From Microbacterium testaceum StLB037 (lineage in GTDB: Bacteria > Actinomycetota > Actinomycetes > Actinomycetales > Microbacteriaceae): a DNA stretch of 64,000 bases. Position numbers and translations under genes: made by a program. Below are positions 44,585 through 54,059 of the stretch, piece by piece. The DNA lies in assembly GCF_008763945.1 (NCBI RefSeq), contig NZ_VTQH01000003.1, forward strand, positions 1 through 64,000, given 5' to 3'. The notes under the pieces are model-generated. The model did no database searches, had not been told where the DNA came from, and saw only the letters and a list, made by a program, of their open reading frames with translations. The first letter of the stretch is position 1. Every line of letters starts with the position of its first letter.

Positions 44585-45013
44585 ATGCGTTTCGAGACCA
44601 CTCTCCTGCAGATGGGAAACAACACGGGCATCGAGGTGCCGCCCGAGGTGCTGGGCGACCTCGGCGGCGGCAAGCGCGCCGCGGTCGTCGTCGAGGTGAA
44701 CGGCTTCACCTTCCGCAGCACGATCGGGTCGATGGCCGGTAAGGCCCTCATCCCCTTCTCCTCCGACAAACGTGCCGCGACGGGACTCGAGGGAGGGGAT
44801 GCCCTCTCCGTCGAGCTCACCCTCGACACGGAGCCGCGCACGATCGAGGTGCCCGACGACCTGGCCGCGGCCCTGAGCGCGGCCGGTGCACGCGAGGCGT
44901 TCGACGCCCTCTCGCCCAGTGCGCGCAAAGCCCACGTCACGAACGTCGAGACCGCCAAGGCCGCCGACACCCGCACCCGTCGTATCGATGCCGTGGTGGC
45001 GAAGCTCACCTGA
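44585..45013 (+). CDS. DUF1905 / YdeI-type protein
   Basis: A 142-residue soluble protein. Residues about 1-90 fit DUF1905 (MRFETTLLQMGNNTGIEVPPEVL, GKALIPFSSDKRAATGLEGGD), a small beta barrel; the rest (about 95-140, DDLAAALSAAGAREAFDALSPSARKAHVTNVETAKAADTRTRRI given by its edges) fits the YdeI/OmpD-associated helical region. These proteins are linked to stress or antimicrobial peptide resistance in other bacteria, without a known reaction. The start ATG 44585 has no strong ribosome site and may be leaderless. Confidence 0.85.
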   Translation: MRFETTLLQMGNNTGIEVPPEVLGDLGGGKRAAVVVEVNGFTFRSTIGSMAGKALIPFSSDKRAATGLEGGDALSVELTLDTEPRTIEVPDDLAAALSAAGAREAFDALSPSARKAHVTNVETAKAADTRTRRIDAVVAKLT

Positions 45014-45056
45014 GCGATCGAGGCGCCCCGGACGATAGCCTGGACGGGGAGGTCAC

Positions 45057-45695
45057 GTGGGGCGCACGAAGGAGGCCATCGCCGAGGGACTGTCGATCGC
45101 GACAGCCGCGGCGCGGCTCGCCGTGCGCAACCGCATCCTCGTCGACACGATCGCCCGCGGGGGCCAGTTCGACGGCGAGGTTTTCGCCGAACTGGCGCGC
45201 GAGACGCTGCGTTCCCTTGCCGACGAGCAGGACCAGGCCGCCGAACGCGTGACTCATCAGCGCAAACGCGCCTGGGGGCGGTTCTCGGACTCGTCCGGCA
45301 CCCACGACTACCGCGACCGCGACACGCGCAACCTCCGCCGTCGCGCGAAGCAGTCCCGCGGCGTCGCGAAGGAGTTGCGCGCTCTCGCCGACGATCCCGA
45401 GCGGGTCAAGGCCCTGGTCGGGGATGCGCGGATCGCCGCCTGGGGAGATGTCGAGGCGAACCTCAGCCAGAGGCTCGACGTCGAGGGCATGACGGCGGAT
45501 GCCGATCCCGAGTACGCCCAGATGCGCAAGGCACGCATGGACGCGCTGCGCATGGTCGATCTCGCCCGCCTCGCCTCGCAGGCGAAGCGTCGGGCGAAGG
45601 AACGCGCTTCGGCCGAGGAGCCGGAAGCGGCGGATGACGCACCGGACCCCGAGTCGGGCAAAAGCGTCAAGAAGAAGAAGTCCGCCGCGCGCTGA
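45057..45695 (+). CDS. Conserved hypothetical protein, Lys/Arg-rich
   Basis: A 212-residue charged protein, mostly helical. It begins MGRTKEAIAEGLSIATAAA and has a long RDRDTRNLRRRAKQSRGVAK segment near residue 87; the last 30 residues (EEPEAADD... KSVKKKKSAAR) are low-complexity. No catalytic motif is seen. GTG 45057 follows GGGGAGG. It may bind nucleic acid, judging only from composition. Confidence 0.75.
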   Translation: MGRTKEAIAEGLSIATAAARLAVRNRILVDTIARGGQFDGEVFAELARETLRSLADEQDQAAERVTHQRKRAWGRFSDSSGTHDYRDRDTRNLRRRAKQSRGVAKELRALADDPERVKALVGDARIAAWGDVEANLSQRLDVEGMTADADPEYAQMRKARMDALRMVDLARLASQAKRRAKERASAEEPEAADDAPDPESGKSVKKKKSAAR

Positions 45696-45748
45696 CCCGG
45701 TTTCCGGGCGGACCGGAGTAGCCTCGGCGCGAACGGAAGGCGGATGCC

Positions 45749-45958
45749 ATGGCACAGCGAGCATCGGGACGCACGAGGCGCGTCGCCCGCCCGGGGTACG
45801 CCCTGGTTTCGGTGAGCGCCCGCGACGCGAACGGTTTCGTTCATCACTACGACGAGATCGAGACGCCCCTCGGCTCGCTGCACGAGGCCGTCGCGATTCT
45901 GCAGGTGCACTCGACGGCGATGGACGCCGCGCACGCGGAAGAGGCGGCCTCGGCCTGA
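45749..45958 (+). CDS. Small hypothetical protein, 69 residues
   Basis: A soluble protein of 69 residues. The segment YALVSVSARDANGFVHHYDEIETP looks like a compact beta-sheet domain (edges YALVS and EIETP). It starts at ATG 45749 with GGAAGG eight bases upstream and lies 53 bp after the Lys/Arg-rich gene, probably in the same transcript. No family is recognised. Confidence 0.65.
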   Translation: MAQRASGRTRRVARPGYALVSVSARDANGFVHHYDEIETPLGSLHEAVAILQVHSTAMDAAHAEEAASA

Positions 45959-45995
45959 GGGCGTGCGGACCGGCCGGGGTCCCGGCATCCGGGCA

Positions 45996-46040
45996 CAGAA
46001 AAAGCCCCGGCGGAGTTTCCTCACGCCGGGGCTTTCTCTT
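45996..46040. terminator. Bidirectional rho-independent terminator
   Basis: AAAGCCCCGGCG (46001-46012) and CGCCGGGGCTTT (46024-46035) form a perfect 12-bp stem with an 11-nt loop. An A-run precedes and TCTCTT follows, so it can stop both the plus-strand 45.7-kb transcript and the minus-strand tRNA. Confidence 0.88.
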
Positions 46041-46057
46041 ACTGTCTCAACACAGTG

Positions 46058-46130
46058 TGCGCCCGAAGGGACTCGAACCCCTAACCTTCTGATCCGTAGT
46101 CAGATGCTCTATCCATTGAGCTACGGGCGC
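46058..46130 (-). tRNA. tRNA-Arg (anticodon ACG)
   Basis: Read on the minus strand, a 73-nt cloverleaf begins GCGCCCG and pairs with CGGGCGC at the 3' end. The D arm has TAGCTCAATGGATAGAGC, the anticodon stem-loop TCTGACTACGGATCAGA contains ACG, and the T arm has GGTTCGAGTCC. No CCA is encoded. The terminator at 45996-46040 follows it. Confidence 0.97.
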
Positions 46131-46280
46131 AGGGCCTCCGCGCGAAACGGCGCGCAGGCCGTGGTCCAGCATAGCCGGGACCACCGGAGACGTCTAATCG
46201 GCCCGGAACGGCGTGCATCCCGGGCGTGGCGCGACGGTGACGACCAGGTGTCTCGCCGGGGCGGGACGTACGCTGGCCGC

Positions 46281-47777
46281 ATGAGCGCATACACCTCCGC
46301 GTTCGAGCTGTTCTCCATCGGGATCGGACCCTCGAGCTCCCACACCGTCGGCCCCATGAAGGCCGCCCTCCAATTCGTCGCGCGACTCGAGGACGACGGC
46401 GTCCTCGAGCGGGTGGCATCCCTCTCGTGCGCCCTCTACGGCTCGCTCGGTGCGACCGGTATCGGCCACGGAACCCCCGACGCGGTCGTGGCGGGTCTGC
46501 AGGGCCTCGACCCCGAGACCGTGGACCCGGATGCCGTGCGGCGGGCGTGGTCGGATTGGCCGGAGGGGCGCCCGCTGGCGCTCGCCGGCCGGCACGAGAT
46601 CCCGTTCGCGAAGGCCGACATCGCGCTCGAACCGCGCACCCGCCTGCCCGGCCACCCCAACGCCATGACGCTCGTCGCGCGCGACGGCGAGGGGGCTGTG
46701 ATCGCGGAGGACACGTTCTACTCCATCGGTGGCGGCTTCATCCGCCGTGAGGGTGAGCCCGCTCGCGTGGCCGCGGCACCGATGCCGCTCGACTTCGACG
46801 ACGCGGCGACCCTGATCGAACTTTGCGACGAGCGCGGCATCACGATCGCCGAGGCCGCGCGGCTGAACGAGGCCGCGCTCCGCTCCGACGAGGAGATCGC
46901 GGCGGGCCTGGATCGCATCTGGGATGCCATGGCAGCCTGCGTGAACGCCGGACTCGAGAACGACGGCGTGCTGCCCGGCATCCTGAAGGTGAAAAGGCGA
47001 GCCGCGGTGATCCGAGGTCAGCTGGATGCCATCGAGGCGGAGGGGCACCGGGAGCTTCCGGGGGAGTGGCTCGGGGCGTTCGCCCTCGCGGTCAATGAGG
47101 AGAACGCCGCGGGCGGGCGCGTGGTCACGGCGCCGACGAACGGTGCGGCGGGGATTCTGCCCGCCGTCGCGATGTACTGGTGGCGTTTCCTGGCCGACTC
47201 GGGTCTCGGCGCCGGCAACGCCGTCACGCCCTACGGCGAACTCGTCGGCAGCGCGCTGCTCGGGTACGACGGTCACGCGGTGACGCGCGGCGAGGTCGCG
47301 CAGTGGGACGACGGCGATGTCGCAGAGGCGAATCGGCGGCGCGGCATCCGCCGATTCCTCCTCACCGCGACCGCTCTGGGGTCGCTGTTCAAGGCGAACG
47401 CCTCGATCTCGGGTGCGGAGGGCGGATGCCAGGCGGAGGTCGGCTCGGCGTGTGCGATGGCCGCCGGCGGCCTGACCGCGGTGATGGGCGGAACCAACCG
47501 GCAGATCGAGAACGCCGCCGAGATCGCGATGGAGCACCACCTCGGCCTCACATGCGACCCGGTCGGCGGTCTCGTGCAGATCCCCTGCATCGAGCGCAAC
47601 GCGATCGCGGCATCGACGGCCGTGACGGCGGCGCGGCTCGCCCTGCGCGGGGACGGGTCGCACTACGTGTCGCTGGACGCCGTCGTCGAGACGATGCGCC
47701 AGACCGGCATCGACATGTCGACCAAGTACAAGGAGACGAGCGAGGGCGGCCTCGCGGTCAACGTCATCGAGTGCTGA
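46281..47777 (+). CDS. sdaA: L-serine ammonia-lyase (iron-sulfur, single chain)
   Basis: Deaminates L-serine to pyruvate; 498 residues, so alpha and beta domains are fused as in E. coli SdaA. The N-terminal beta domain starts [24 protein letters not shown]. The alpha domain (about 270-498) has the cluster cysteines in [14 protein letters not shown] and [22 protein letters not shown] 46281 is the start judged from the family N-terminus; no strong ribosome site is visible. It is convergent with the MarR gene, 18 bp apart. Confidence 0.96.
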   Translation: MSAYTSAFELFSIGIGPSSSHTVGPMKAALQFVARLEDDGVLERVASLSCALYGSLGATGIGHGTPDAVVAGLQGLDPETVDPDAVRRAWSDWPEGRPLALAGRHEIPFAKADIALEPRTRLPGHPNAMTLVARDGEGAVIAEDTFYSIGGGFIRREGEPARVAAAPMPLDFDDAATLIELCDERGITIAEAARLNEAALRSDEEIAAGLDRIWDAMAACVNAGLENDGVLPGILKVKRRAAVIRGQLDAIEAEGHRELPGEWLGAFALAVNEENAAGGRVVTAPTNGAAGILPAVAMYWWRFLADSGLGAGNAVTPYGELVGSALLGYDGHAVTRGEVAQWDDGDVAEANRRRGIRRFLLTATALGSLFKANASISGAEGGCQAEVGSACAMAAGGLTAVMGGTNRQIENAAEIAMEHHLGLTCDPVGGLVQIPCIERNAIAASTAVTAARLALRGDGSHYVSLDAVVETMRQTGIDMSTKYKETSEGGLAVNVIEC

Positions 47778-47795
47778 GGCGGGTGCTCGTGGCGG

Positions 47796-48227
47796 TCAGT
47801 CCTGTCCGCGCAGCTTCGCGGTGAGGGCGTGCAGCTGGGCGAGTTCGTCGTTGTCGAGGCGGGCCATACGCTCGGCGATCGATCGGCCGTGCGCCGCGGC
47901 GATGCGGCGGAAGATGACGGCGCCGCTCTCGGTGGCCGTGACGAGCGAACCGCGTCCGTCCTCGGGGTCGGCGCACTTGGTCAGCAAACCTCGTGCGACC
48001 ATGCGCTCGACCAGACGCGAGACGCTCGGCTGGCTGATGAGCATGTTGCCGGTGACGTCGCGCAGCCGTGCCGTCATTCGGGGGGCGCGCGTGACGGTGA
48101 GGAGCACGTCGTACTCGGCCTGCGTCAGCTCGGTGCTGTCGAAATCCGACCGGATGTCTTCGAAGACCTCGTGCTGGGCGCGGAAGAGGCTCTCCCAGGC
48201 CTGCACGGCGAGACGGCGATCGGTCAT
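47796..48227 (-). CDS. MarR-family transcriptional regulator
   Basis: Winged-helix regulator of 143 residues. The helix-turn-helix lies at about 50-85 (RLRDVTGNMLISQPSVSRLVERMVARGLL), and the wing has DPEDGRGSLVTATESG with the hallmark DGR. ATG 48227 is the start; further upstream in phase is the hairpin of the duplicated element, so translation is unlikely to begin there. About 55 bp upstream of the start lies copy 1 of the 48.3/56.4-kb non-coding element. Confidence 0.9.
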   Translation of the reverse strand: MTDRRLAVQAWESLFRAQHEVFEDIRSDFDSTELTQAEYDVLLTVTRAPRMTARLRDVTGNMLISQPSVSRLVERMVARGLLTKCADPEDGRGSLVTATESGAVIFRRIAAAHGRSIAERMARLDNDELAQLHALTAKLRGQD

Positions 48228-48582
48228 GAGTTCAGCGTAGAGCCGTCGAGGACCTGTCCGCCTCGCACGCGGGGCAAGAGTAAGGGCCGGTCGGAGAGGC
48301 TTCCGACCGGCCCTTGTCCCTGCACCAAGAGTGTCCTGCAATCACATGTCGGTAGCTGCCACAGCAAAACATCTACCGTGCATGCACTCTATAACGGTGA
48401 GGTAACGGAGGGGAAGAGGCTGCCGTTATATTTTCGTGATCGATTTCTGAAGCGCTTCCGGCGAGTGCCGCCCGGGCCGTCGCTGCGTATTCCGTCCCGC
48501 GGGTGGCGCATCGCCGATGGCGGCGCAGAAGAAACGTCCGGCGCGGAGTAGGTTCACCTCATCCTCTTCGCTTAGGGAACCC
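48228..48582. other. Divergent gap MarR / ABC locus
   Basis: Apart from the duplicated element at 48282-48410, it contains an unusually AT-rich stretch at about 48424-48452 (TTATATTTTCGTGATCGATT) that could hold the promoter of the ABC locus, then GC-rich sequence to the start codon. No gene is visible. Confidence 0.5.
48282..48410. repeat. Duplicated non-coding element, copy 1 (hairpin plus conserved ~92-bp block)
   Basis: A perfect 14-bp stem (48282-48295 and 48302-48315, core GGGCCGGTCGG) with loop GAGGCT is followed by about 92 bp nearly identical to 56380-56470. This block includes GTGTCCTGCAATCACATGTC and GGTAGCTGCCACAGCAAAAC and ends CTATAACGGTGAGGTAACGG. CGGTAG/CTACCG inside it makes a second stem. 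The only differences from copy 2 are one indel and three substitutions outside the stems. Either strand could be the transcribed one. Confidence 0.8.
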
Positions 48583-51504
48583 GTGCGCCTTCTGCCCTCC
48601 TCATCGCGCGTCGTCTTCGGGGGCATGGTCGCCCTCGTCGCGGCGGTGACGACGGCGCTCGCCGTGCTCGTGCCGACCCTGACGCACCAGGCCGGTGATG
48701 CCGGTGCTCGCAGTGTGGTCGGCGCCCGGTCGGGCCTCGAGGTCGGCCTCGACCTCGCCCTGCCGGCATCCGGCGACCCCGCCGCTCAGGACGCGCTCGT
48801 GCGCCGCGCGATCGAGCAGGTGATGCCCGCGCGAGTCGGCCTGTCGATCGAACGCACCGAGACCACGGGGCTTGTCGACGTGGGGCCGGGGCGTGCGTAC
48901 CTCGCGAGTATCGACGGCCCCGCTCTGCCCCTCGACGCGGGGCGGTGGCCCACCGGGGCGGCCGAGGCGGCCCTCGGATCGACCGACGCCGCGACGCTGG
49001 GGGTCGGGGTCGGCGACACCCTCGTCGTCGGCGGGCGGGCGGTGCAGGTCGCCGGGCTCTGGTCCGCGTCCCGCGCCGCGACCGATCGGTGGTTCGGTGT
49101 GCGTGCCGCCTTCGCGACGGGTGGGGGAGTGGGCCCCGTCGCGGTGTCGGCGGAGGTCGTGGACGCCGTCGCGACGACCGACGCTCTCGCGCGCGAGGTG
49201 CACTGGACGCTGCAGCCCGACGCCGCGCACCTCGATCTGTCGTCCTTGCAGGACGTGAGCGCGGGGTGGCGCTCCCTTCCGGAGGCGTTGTCTGCGCAGG
49301 GGGTGGATGCCGCGGAGATCGAGACCGCGGGAGCCCTCGTCCCCACGGCGCAGATCGCCTCCGCCCGCGCCGCCGTGCTCGATGCGGCGGCTCCCGTCGC
49401 ACTCGCGACGGTCGTGCTCGCCTCGCTCGCCGTCACGGCGCTGTTCGCCGCTCTGTTGGTGGGCTCCGTAGCCGCGGAACGGCGGATCCGCTGGGCGCGG
49501 GGGCAACCGCTGACTCGGATCGTCGCCGTCGAAGCGGGGCGCGCGCTCCCTGCCGGTGTCGTCGGATCCCTCGCCGGCGCGGCGGTGGTCGTCGCGCTCA
49601 CCTCGTCGTTCGTCGATGTCCCGTGGATCGTCGCCGCTGTGGCGGCGGGCGCCGTGACTCCCGCGGTGCTCGTCGCCGCCTTCGCCGTGCGTGACGTGCG
49701 AGCACTGGGCCGTGCCGAAGGCGCGGTGTCACCGTCGTGGCGATGGGGCGCCGGGGTCGCGGCATCCGTCCTCCTCCTCGTCGCCGGATTCACGACCTGG
49801 CGCGCTCTCACGCTCGGCTCGACGGTGGCGGACGGACGCGGCGGGCTCGAGCCCGATCCCGTCGCGGTGGCCGCCCCGGCGGCGCTGCTACCCGCCGTGG
49901 TGCTCGTCGCGACGGCGGGACCGCTGGTGGTGACCAAACGCCTCCGTGAGCGCCGGGCGTCCGCCGGAGGGGCCACCCGGTTCCTCTTCGGGACCGGTGC
50001 AGCCCGTCGCCCCTTCGCCCTCGCCGCGACGATCGCCGTCGTGGGGGTGGTGGTCGGTCAGCTGGGTTTCGCCGCGATGTACCAGTCGACCTGGGACGCC
50101 GCCTATCGCACGGCGCTCGCCTCCGCAGAGGGCACCGCTGTGCGCATCGTCGGCGACGGCGACGATCTGACGCCTGCGGTGCTCGAGCGCGTTTCCGCCG
50201 TCGACGGGGTCGCGGGTGTCGCACCCGTGTGGACCTCGAACGCCTCAATCGCCGCGCGCTCGACCTCGCTCGTGATCGCATCCCCGGCAGCGGTGGCCGC
50301 CCTCGCCGACCCGGCGATCCCCGATCGCGATCGTCTGGCAGAGGGGGCGCGGTCGGACGCCGCGGGCCCCGTGCTGCCCACGGGGACCGCCTCGCTGCGC
50401 GTGGAAGTGAGGGCGACGGATGCCACGGCGTCGCCCGCCGCGGTCGTGCTGGCGGACGACTGGGGACGCGTCCTGTCGGTCGAGATCGGCCCCGAGGGCG
50501 CGTTCGCCGTTCCCCCCGTCGCGGACGGCCCCGGAGGCGCGTGGCGGCTTGCGGCCATCGAGGTGGAGGTGGAGACGTCGGAGGAATTCGCGGCGTCCGT
50601 GGGGATCGACGGCGTGAACGCAGACGGATCGGCGCTCGAGCTGGGAACGGCTGTCATGCCCGTCGACATCAGCGGCGACGCGATCGACATGCGGACCACG
50701 CCGGGACCCGCCGAGGTGCCGATCGGACGCGAGATCACCCGCGTGCGTTTCGTGCCGGTGGGATCGGCGGCCTCGGCTGTCGTGTCGCGGGCGTTCGCCG
50801 CCGCGGCGGGAGTGGACGAGGGCGACACCCTGCCCCTCGCGCTCGCCCCCGGGGCGGAAGCACGGCCGGTCCGCGTCGCCGCGGTCGTTCCGCTGATCCC
50901 CGGCGCGCCGCGGGATTCCGCTGTGTTCGTCGATGCCGCGGCGGCCCTCTCTTCGCGCCTGCGCACGGCCACAGCCCTTCCCGGAGCAGACGGCGCGTGG
51001 CTCTCGGCGGGCTCCGGAACCGACGCCGTGGCCGCGGTGCTGCCCGATGGCGCGCGACTGGCAGGCGCCGCTGCCGACGACGGGTACGTCGTGTTGTCGA
51101 CGGTGACGACGTTGTTGTGGGCGGGAGCAGCCGGTCTGGGAATCCTGGCCCTCGCGGGACTCGCCGCGATCGCGCTCGTCACTCGCCGGGCGAGGCTCGC
51201 CGAGGCCGTCTCTCTCCGCGCGATCGGAGTCGGCGCAGCGGTGCGACGACGCCTGCGGGTGAGGGAGAGCGCCGCCGGGGTGGGGGCGGGCGCGGTGGTC
51301 GGGGTCGTGGCGTCGGCGGCGACCGCGGCGATGCTCCTGCCCGCCGTGATCACCGGCGCCCTGCCGCGCACGATCGAGGTCCATATCGTCGTCGAGCCCG
51401 TCCTGCTGGGAGGCGTCATCGTCGCCGCGGTCGTCCTCGCGCTCGGCCTCGCCGTCGGCTTCGCCGTGCGCGGCGACCTGGTCGTCGAGGGAGATCAACG
51501 ATGA
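48583..51504 (+). CDS. FtsX-type ABC transporter permease, large (973 residues)
   Basis: First gene of an export locus. One membrane segment (about 12-34) precedes an extracytoplasmic domain of about 230 residues; a block of membrane segments at about 275-470, a second large outside domain (about 480-830), then three segments near the C-terminus give an FtsX/MacB-like duplicated layout. It has no ATPase domain. I start at GTG 48583 with AGGGAA ahead; an in-phase ATG at 48517 would add 22 residues but has no ribosome site. Its stop overlaps the next permease in ATGA. Confidence 0.85.
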   Translation: MRLLPSSSRVVFGGMVALVAAVTTALAVLVPTLTHQAGDAGARSVVGARSGLEVGLDLALPASGDPAAQDALVRRAIEQVMPARVGLSIERTETTGLVDVGPGRAYLASIDGPALPLDAGRWPTGAAEAALGSTDAATLGVGVGDTLVVGGRAVQVAGLWSASRAATDRWFGVRAAFATGGGVGPVAVSAEVVDAVATTDALAREVHWTLQPDAAHLDLSSLQDVSAGWRSLPEALSAQGVDAAEIETAGALVPTAQIASARAAVLDAAAPVALATVVLASLAVTALFAALLVGSVAAERRIRWARGQPLTRIVAVEAGRALPAGVVGSLAGAAVVVALTSSFVDVPWIVAAVAAGAVTPAVLVAAFAVRDVRALGRAEGAVSPSWRWGAGVAASVLLLVAGFTTWRALTLGSTVADGRGGLEPDPVAVAAPAALLPAVVLVATAGPLVVTKRLRERRASAGGATRFLFGTGAARRPFALAATIAVVGVVVGQLGFAAMYQSTWDAAYRTALASAEGTAVRIVGDGDDLTPAVLERVSAVDGVAGVAPVWTSNASIAARSTSLVIASPAAVAALADPAIPDRDRLAEGARSDAAGPVLPTGTASLRVEVRATDATASPAAVVLADDWGRVLSVEIGPEGAFAVPPVADGPGGAWRLAAIEVEVETSEEFAASVGIDGVNADGSALELGTAVMPVDISGDAIDMRTTPGPAEVPIGREITRVRFVPVGSAASAVVSRAFAAAAGVDEGDTLPLALAPGAEARPVRVAAVVPLIPGAPRDSAVFVDAAAALSSRLRTATALPGADGAWLSAGSGTDAVAAVLPDGARLAGAAADDGYVVLSTVTTLLWAGAAGLGILALAGLAAIALVTRRARLAEAVSLRAIGVGAAVRRRLRVRESAAGVGAGAVVGVVASAATAAMLLPAVITGALPRTIEVHIVVEPVLLGGVIVAAVVLALGLAVGFAVRGDLVVEGDQR

Positions 51505-54059
51505 GGGGGTGGTGGCGCACGGTCGCCCCGCACCGCCCGGCGCTGATGCTCGTGTCGCTCGCGGTCGCCGTGCTCGTGGCATCCGGGATCGTCGTTCCCC
51601 GCGTGCTGGCCGCGGTCGCCGAGGCGCGACTCGCGGCGGCGATCGACTCCGAGGGCGAGGCCGGGTCGGACTCTGCGGCGAGTGTCGTTCTGAGCGCCGA
51701 ACTCGACGACTTCGCCCTGGGCGCCGACACCGTCGATGACGTGACGACGACGCTCGCACGATACCCCGCGACCGTCGATGAGCCGTTGCGGTCGGCGCTG
51801 GGGGAACCGGAGTGGATCCTGACGTTCCCTGACGTCACGGCGACCGCAGTGGACGGTTCGCTCGTGCGCGTCCGCCTGGGGTCGGCGCCGGTCTTCCAGC
51901 GGCAGTGGACGGTCGTCGAGGGCACGCCGCCCGGGCCCGCCGATGTCGACGCCCCCGTCGAGATCGCCCTCGAGCAGTCCGTCGCGATGCGCGTGGGCGC
52001 GAGCGTCGGCACCGTCTGGCAGGGCCCCGATGGAGCGTTCGTCGTGACCGGCCTGATCGCCGACGCGGACGGCGGTCCGTCGGCGCAGGGCGTTTTCCAC
52101 CGAGCGACGTCGGAACGGGTGAGCGCGGCAGTCGACCTCGTCACCGTCGGGGCGTACGTCGATCCGGCGTCGATCGCGACCCTCGGCCCTCGACTGGCGC
52201 GCGCGCAGCTCGTCGCGACGTCGCCCGTTCGCGCGGCGGATCTGCGGGTGCGCGACATCGCGGGCCTCGGCAAGGCGGCGAACAAGACCGCCGCGCAGGG
52301 GACGTCCCTTGCCAGCGGGTATCCCCTGACCGTCTCGACGCGGCTTTCCGCGGTGCTCGAGCGCGTGCAGGGCGCCCAGGATGCGCTGGTCTCCCTCACC
52401 GCCCTTCTCGTCGCGGCACCGTTCGGAGCCGCGGGTCTCGTCTGCGCCCTGGCCGTCCTCGCCGCCGAGCGCCGGCGTGCCGGGGAGCGTCGACTCGTGT
52501 CGGCTCGCGGGGGATCGATCGGTCGCGTCATGGGGCGGGCCGCCGTCGATGCGTCGCTCGCGGCGATCGGGGGCGGAGTGCTCGGGTGCGCGGTCGCGTT
52601 CGCTCTGACGCCCGGCACGACGACGATCCCGGATGCCGCGGTCACCGGGCTCGTCTTCGTCGCCGTCGTCGCGGCGGGGGCGGCGCTGCTGGCCGCGATC
52701 TGCGCACGTCAGGCGGTCGCGCCGGCGCGGGTGCCCTCGGTGGTACGCATCGCGATGGACGCGGTCGTCGTCGCCGTCGCTGTCGTCGCGCTCGCCCTGC
52801 TGCTCGGTCGCGGCGTGCCGTCGACCGGCGTCGATCCGCTTCTGAGCCTCAGCGTGCTGCTGGTGGCGGCTTCCGCGGGGCTGGTGCTCGCGCGAGCACT
52901 CGGCCCGCTGTCGAGCCCTCTCGCGCGCACGCTTGCGCGCACTCCTTCCCTCGGGCCTTCTCTCGCGCTGTCGCGGATGGCACGAGGAGGGGGGAGGGCG
53001 TTGCAGATCACCGGAGTGACGATCGCGGTCGCCACCGCGACCCTCGCCCTGGGGCTCGCGCAGCTGACCGGCGACGGAATCTCCGCCGCCGCTTCCCGAA
53101 GCGTCGGCGCCGACGTGCGTGCGTGCGGCGACGACGGGTCCGTCGCCGCGACGGCTGGAGCGGTCGCAGGGGCGGACGGCGTCGCCGCCGCCGCGCGAGT
53201 GCGCCGGCTCGACGGCATCCCCGTGACCGGTGACGGGCGACTGCGGCCGGTCGAGGTGGTCTCGGCTTCGACAGCGGATCTGCACCGCGTCACGCCCGCC
53301 GTTCCCGAACTCGTCGACACCGAGCCCGTCTCCGCGGTGATGTCGCGGTCCGCGGCGGAGCTGCTCGAGGGACCCGTGGTCGTCGGCGGTCGGGAGGTGG
53401 CGGACGTGGCCGTCGTCGATGACGACGCCCTGCCGTCGGTCGCCGACGCCTGGGTGCTGCTCGACGATCGAGCGGCCGATCCGCTCGCGGCCCCCGTGGG
53501 AGCGTCGTGCCTCGTGATCGCTGTGACCGGCGAATCGACGCCGGCAGCGGTCGCGTCACGCGTAGGCGAGGCGGGCACCGGGGTCGAGGTCGTCGACGTC
53601 GCCTCGGAGACCGCCCGGCGATGTGCCGCGCCGACCGTGTCGACGGTCCTGGGGCTCTTGGCCGGCGCCGCCGCCCTCGCCGTCCTCACCGCGCTCGCCC
53701 TCTCGGTCATCACGGAGGTCGGGGCGGCACCCGAACGACGTCGCACGCGTGCGGTGCTACGGGCGATGGGATCCGGGCGGGTCCGCGGCCTGGTGGTGGT
53801 CGAGGCGGTGCCCTTGGCGATCCTCGCGGCGCTCGTCGGATGGAGCGTCGGGTGGGTGGGGGTCGCGGCCGTCGCGGGCGCGGGCGGGCTTGCAGACGGA
53901 CTCGGGATCGCGGCGCAGCCGTCGACCCTGAGCTTCGCGGCGACGGCGGGTGCGGCGGCGGCGATCGTCGCAGTGATCGGTGCGGCGGCGACCATCACGG
54001 CCGCGATGACGGGCGGGCAGGGCGCCGCCCGCCGCAAAGACGACGAGGAGCGGCAATGA
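51501..54059 (+). CDS. FtsX-type ABC transporter permease, second subunit (852 residues)
   Basis: Second large permease of the same locus. It has an N-terminal membrane segment (about 14-35), an extracytoplasmic domain (about 40-280), a membrane block (about 290-430, with AERRRAGERRLVSARGGS in a loop), further segments near 520-545, another outside domain, and three segments near the C-terminus (about 715-840). The layout mirrors the first permease, with low sequence similarity. ATG 51501 overlaps the upstream stop; its own stop overlaps the ATPase start. The pair probably forms a heterodimeric channel for a lipoprotein, peptide or antibiotic. Confidence 0.87.
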   Translation: MRGWWRTVAPHRPALMLVSLAVAVLVASGIVVPRVLAAVAEARLAAAIDSEGEAGSDSAASVVLSAELDDFALGADTVDDVTTTLARYPATVDEPLRSALGEPEWILTFPDVTATAVDGSLVRVRLGSAPVFQRQWTVVEGTPPGPADVDAPVEIALEQSVAMRVGASVGTVWQGPDGAFVVTGLIADADGGPSAQGVFHRATSERVSAAVDLVTVGAYVDPASIATLGPRLARAQLVATSPVRAADLRVRDIAGLGKAANKTAAQGTSLASGYPLTVSTRLSAVLERVQGAQDALVSLTALLVAAPFGAAGLVCALAVLAAERRRAGERRLVSARGGSIGRVMGRAAVDASLAAIGGGVLGCAVAFALTPGTTTIPDAAVTGLVFVAVVAAGAALLAAICARQAVAPARVPSVVRIAMDAVVVAVAVVALALLLGRGVPSTGVDPLLSLSVLLVAASAGLVLARALGPLSSPLARTLARTPSLGPSLALSRMARGGGRALQITGVTIAVATATLALGLAQLTGDGISAAASRSVGADVRACGDDGSVAATAGAVAGADGVAAAARVRRLDGIPVTGDGRLRPVEVVSASTADLHRVTPAVPELVDTEPVSAVMSRSAAELLEGPVVVGGREVADVAVVDDDALPSVADAWVLLDDRAADPLAAPVGASCLVIAVTGESTPAAVASRVGEAGTGVEVVDVASETARRCAAPTVSTVLGLLAGAAALAVLTALALSVITEVGAAPERRRTRAVLRAMGSGRVRGLVVVEAVPLAILAALVGWSVGWVGVAAVAGAGGLADGLGIAAQPSTLSFAATAGAAAAIVAVIGAAATITAAMTGGQGAARRKDDEERQ

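Noticed and set aside
46194..47663. A 489-codon frame antisense to sdaA
   Set aside because: It mirrors the third-position GC of sdaA, and its translation has no domain; sdaA is fully supported by its cysteines and length.
48327..48417. Short peptide reading through the duplicated element (SVLQSHVGSCHSKT...ALYNGEVTE)
   Set aside because: The frame is shared by both copies, but the substitutions are not biased to third positions, there is an indel just upstream, and no start codon with a ribosome site is present.
50229..51500. An open frame extending the second large permease upstream by about 420 codons
   Set aside because: It lies within the first permease in another phase and is Arg/Gly-rich; ATG 51501 overlapping the previous stop is the natural start.
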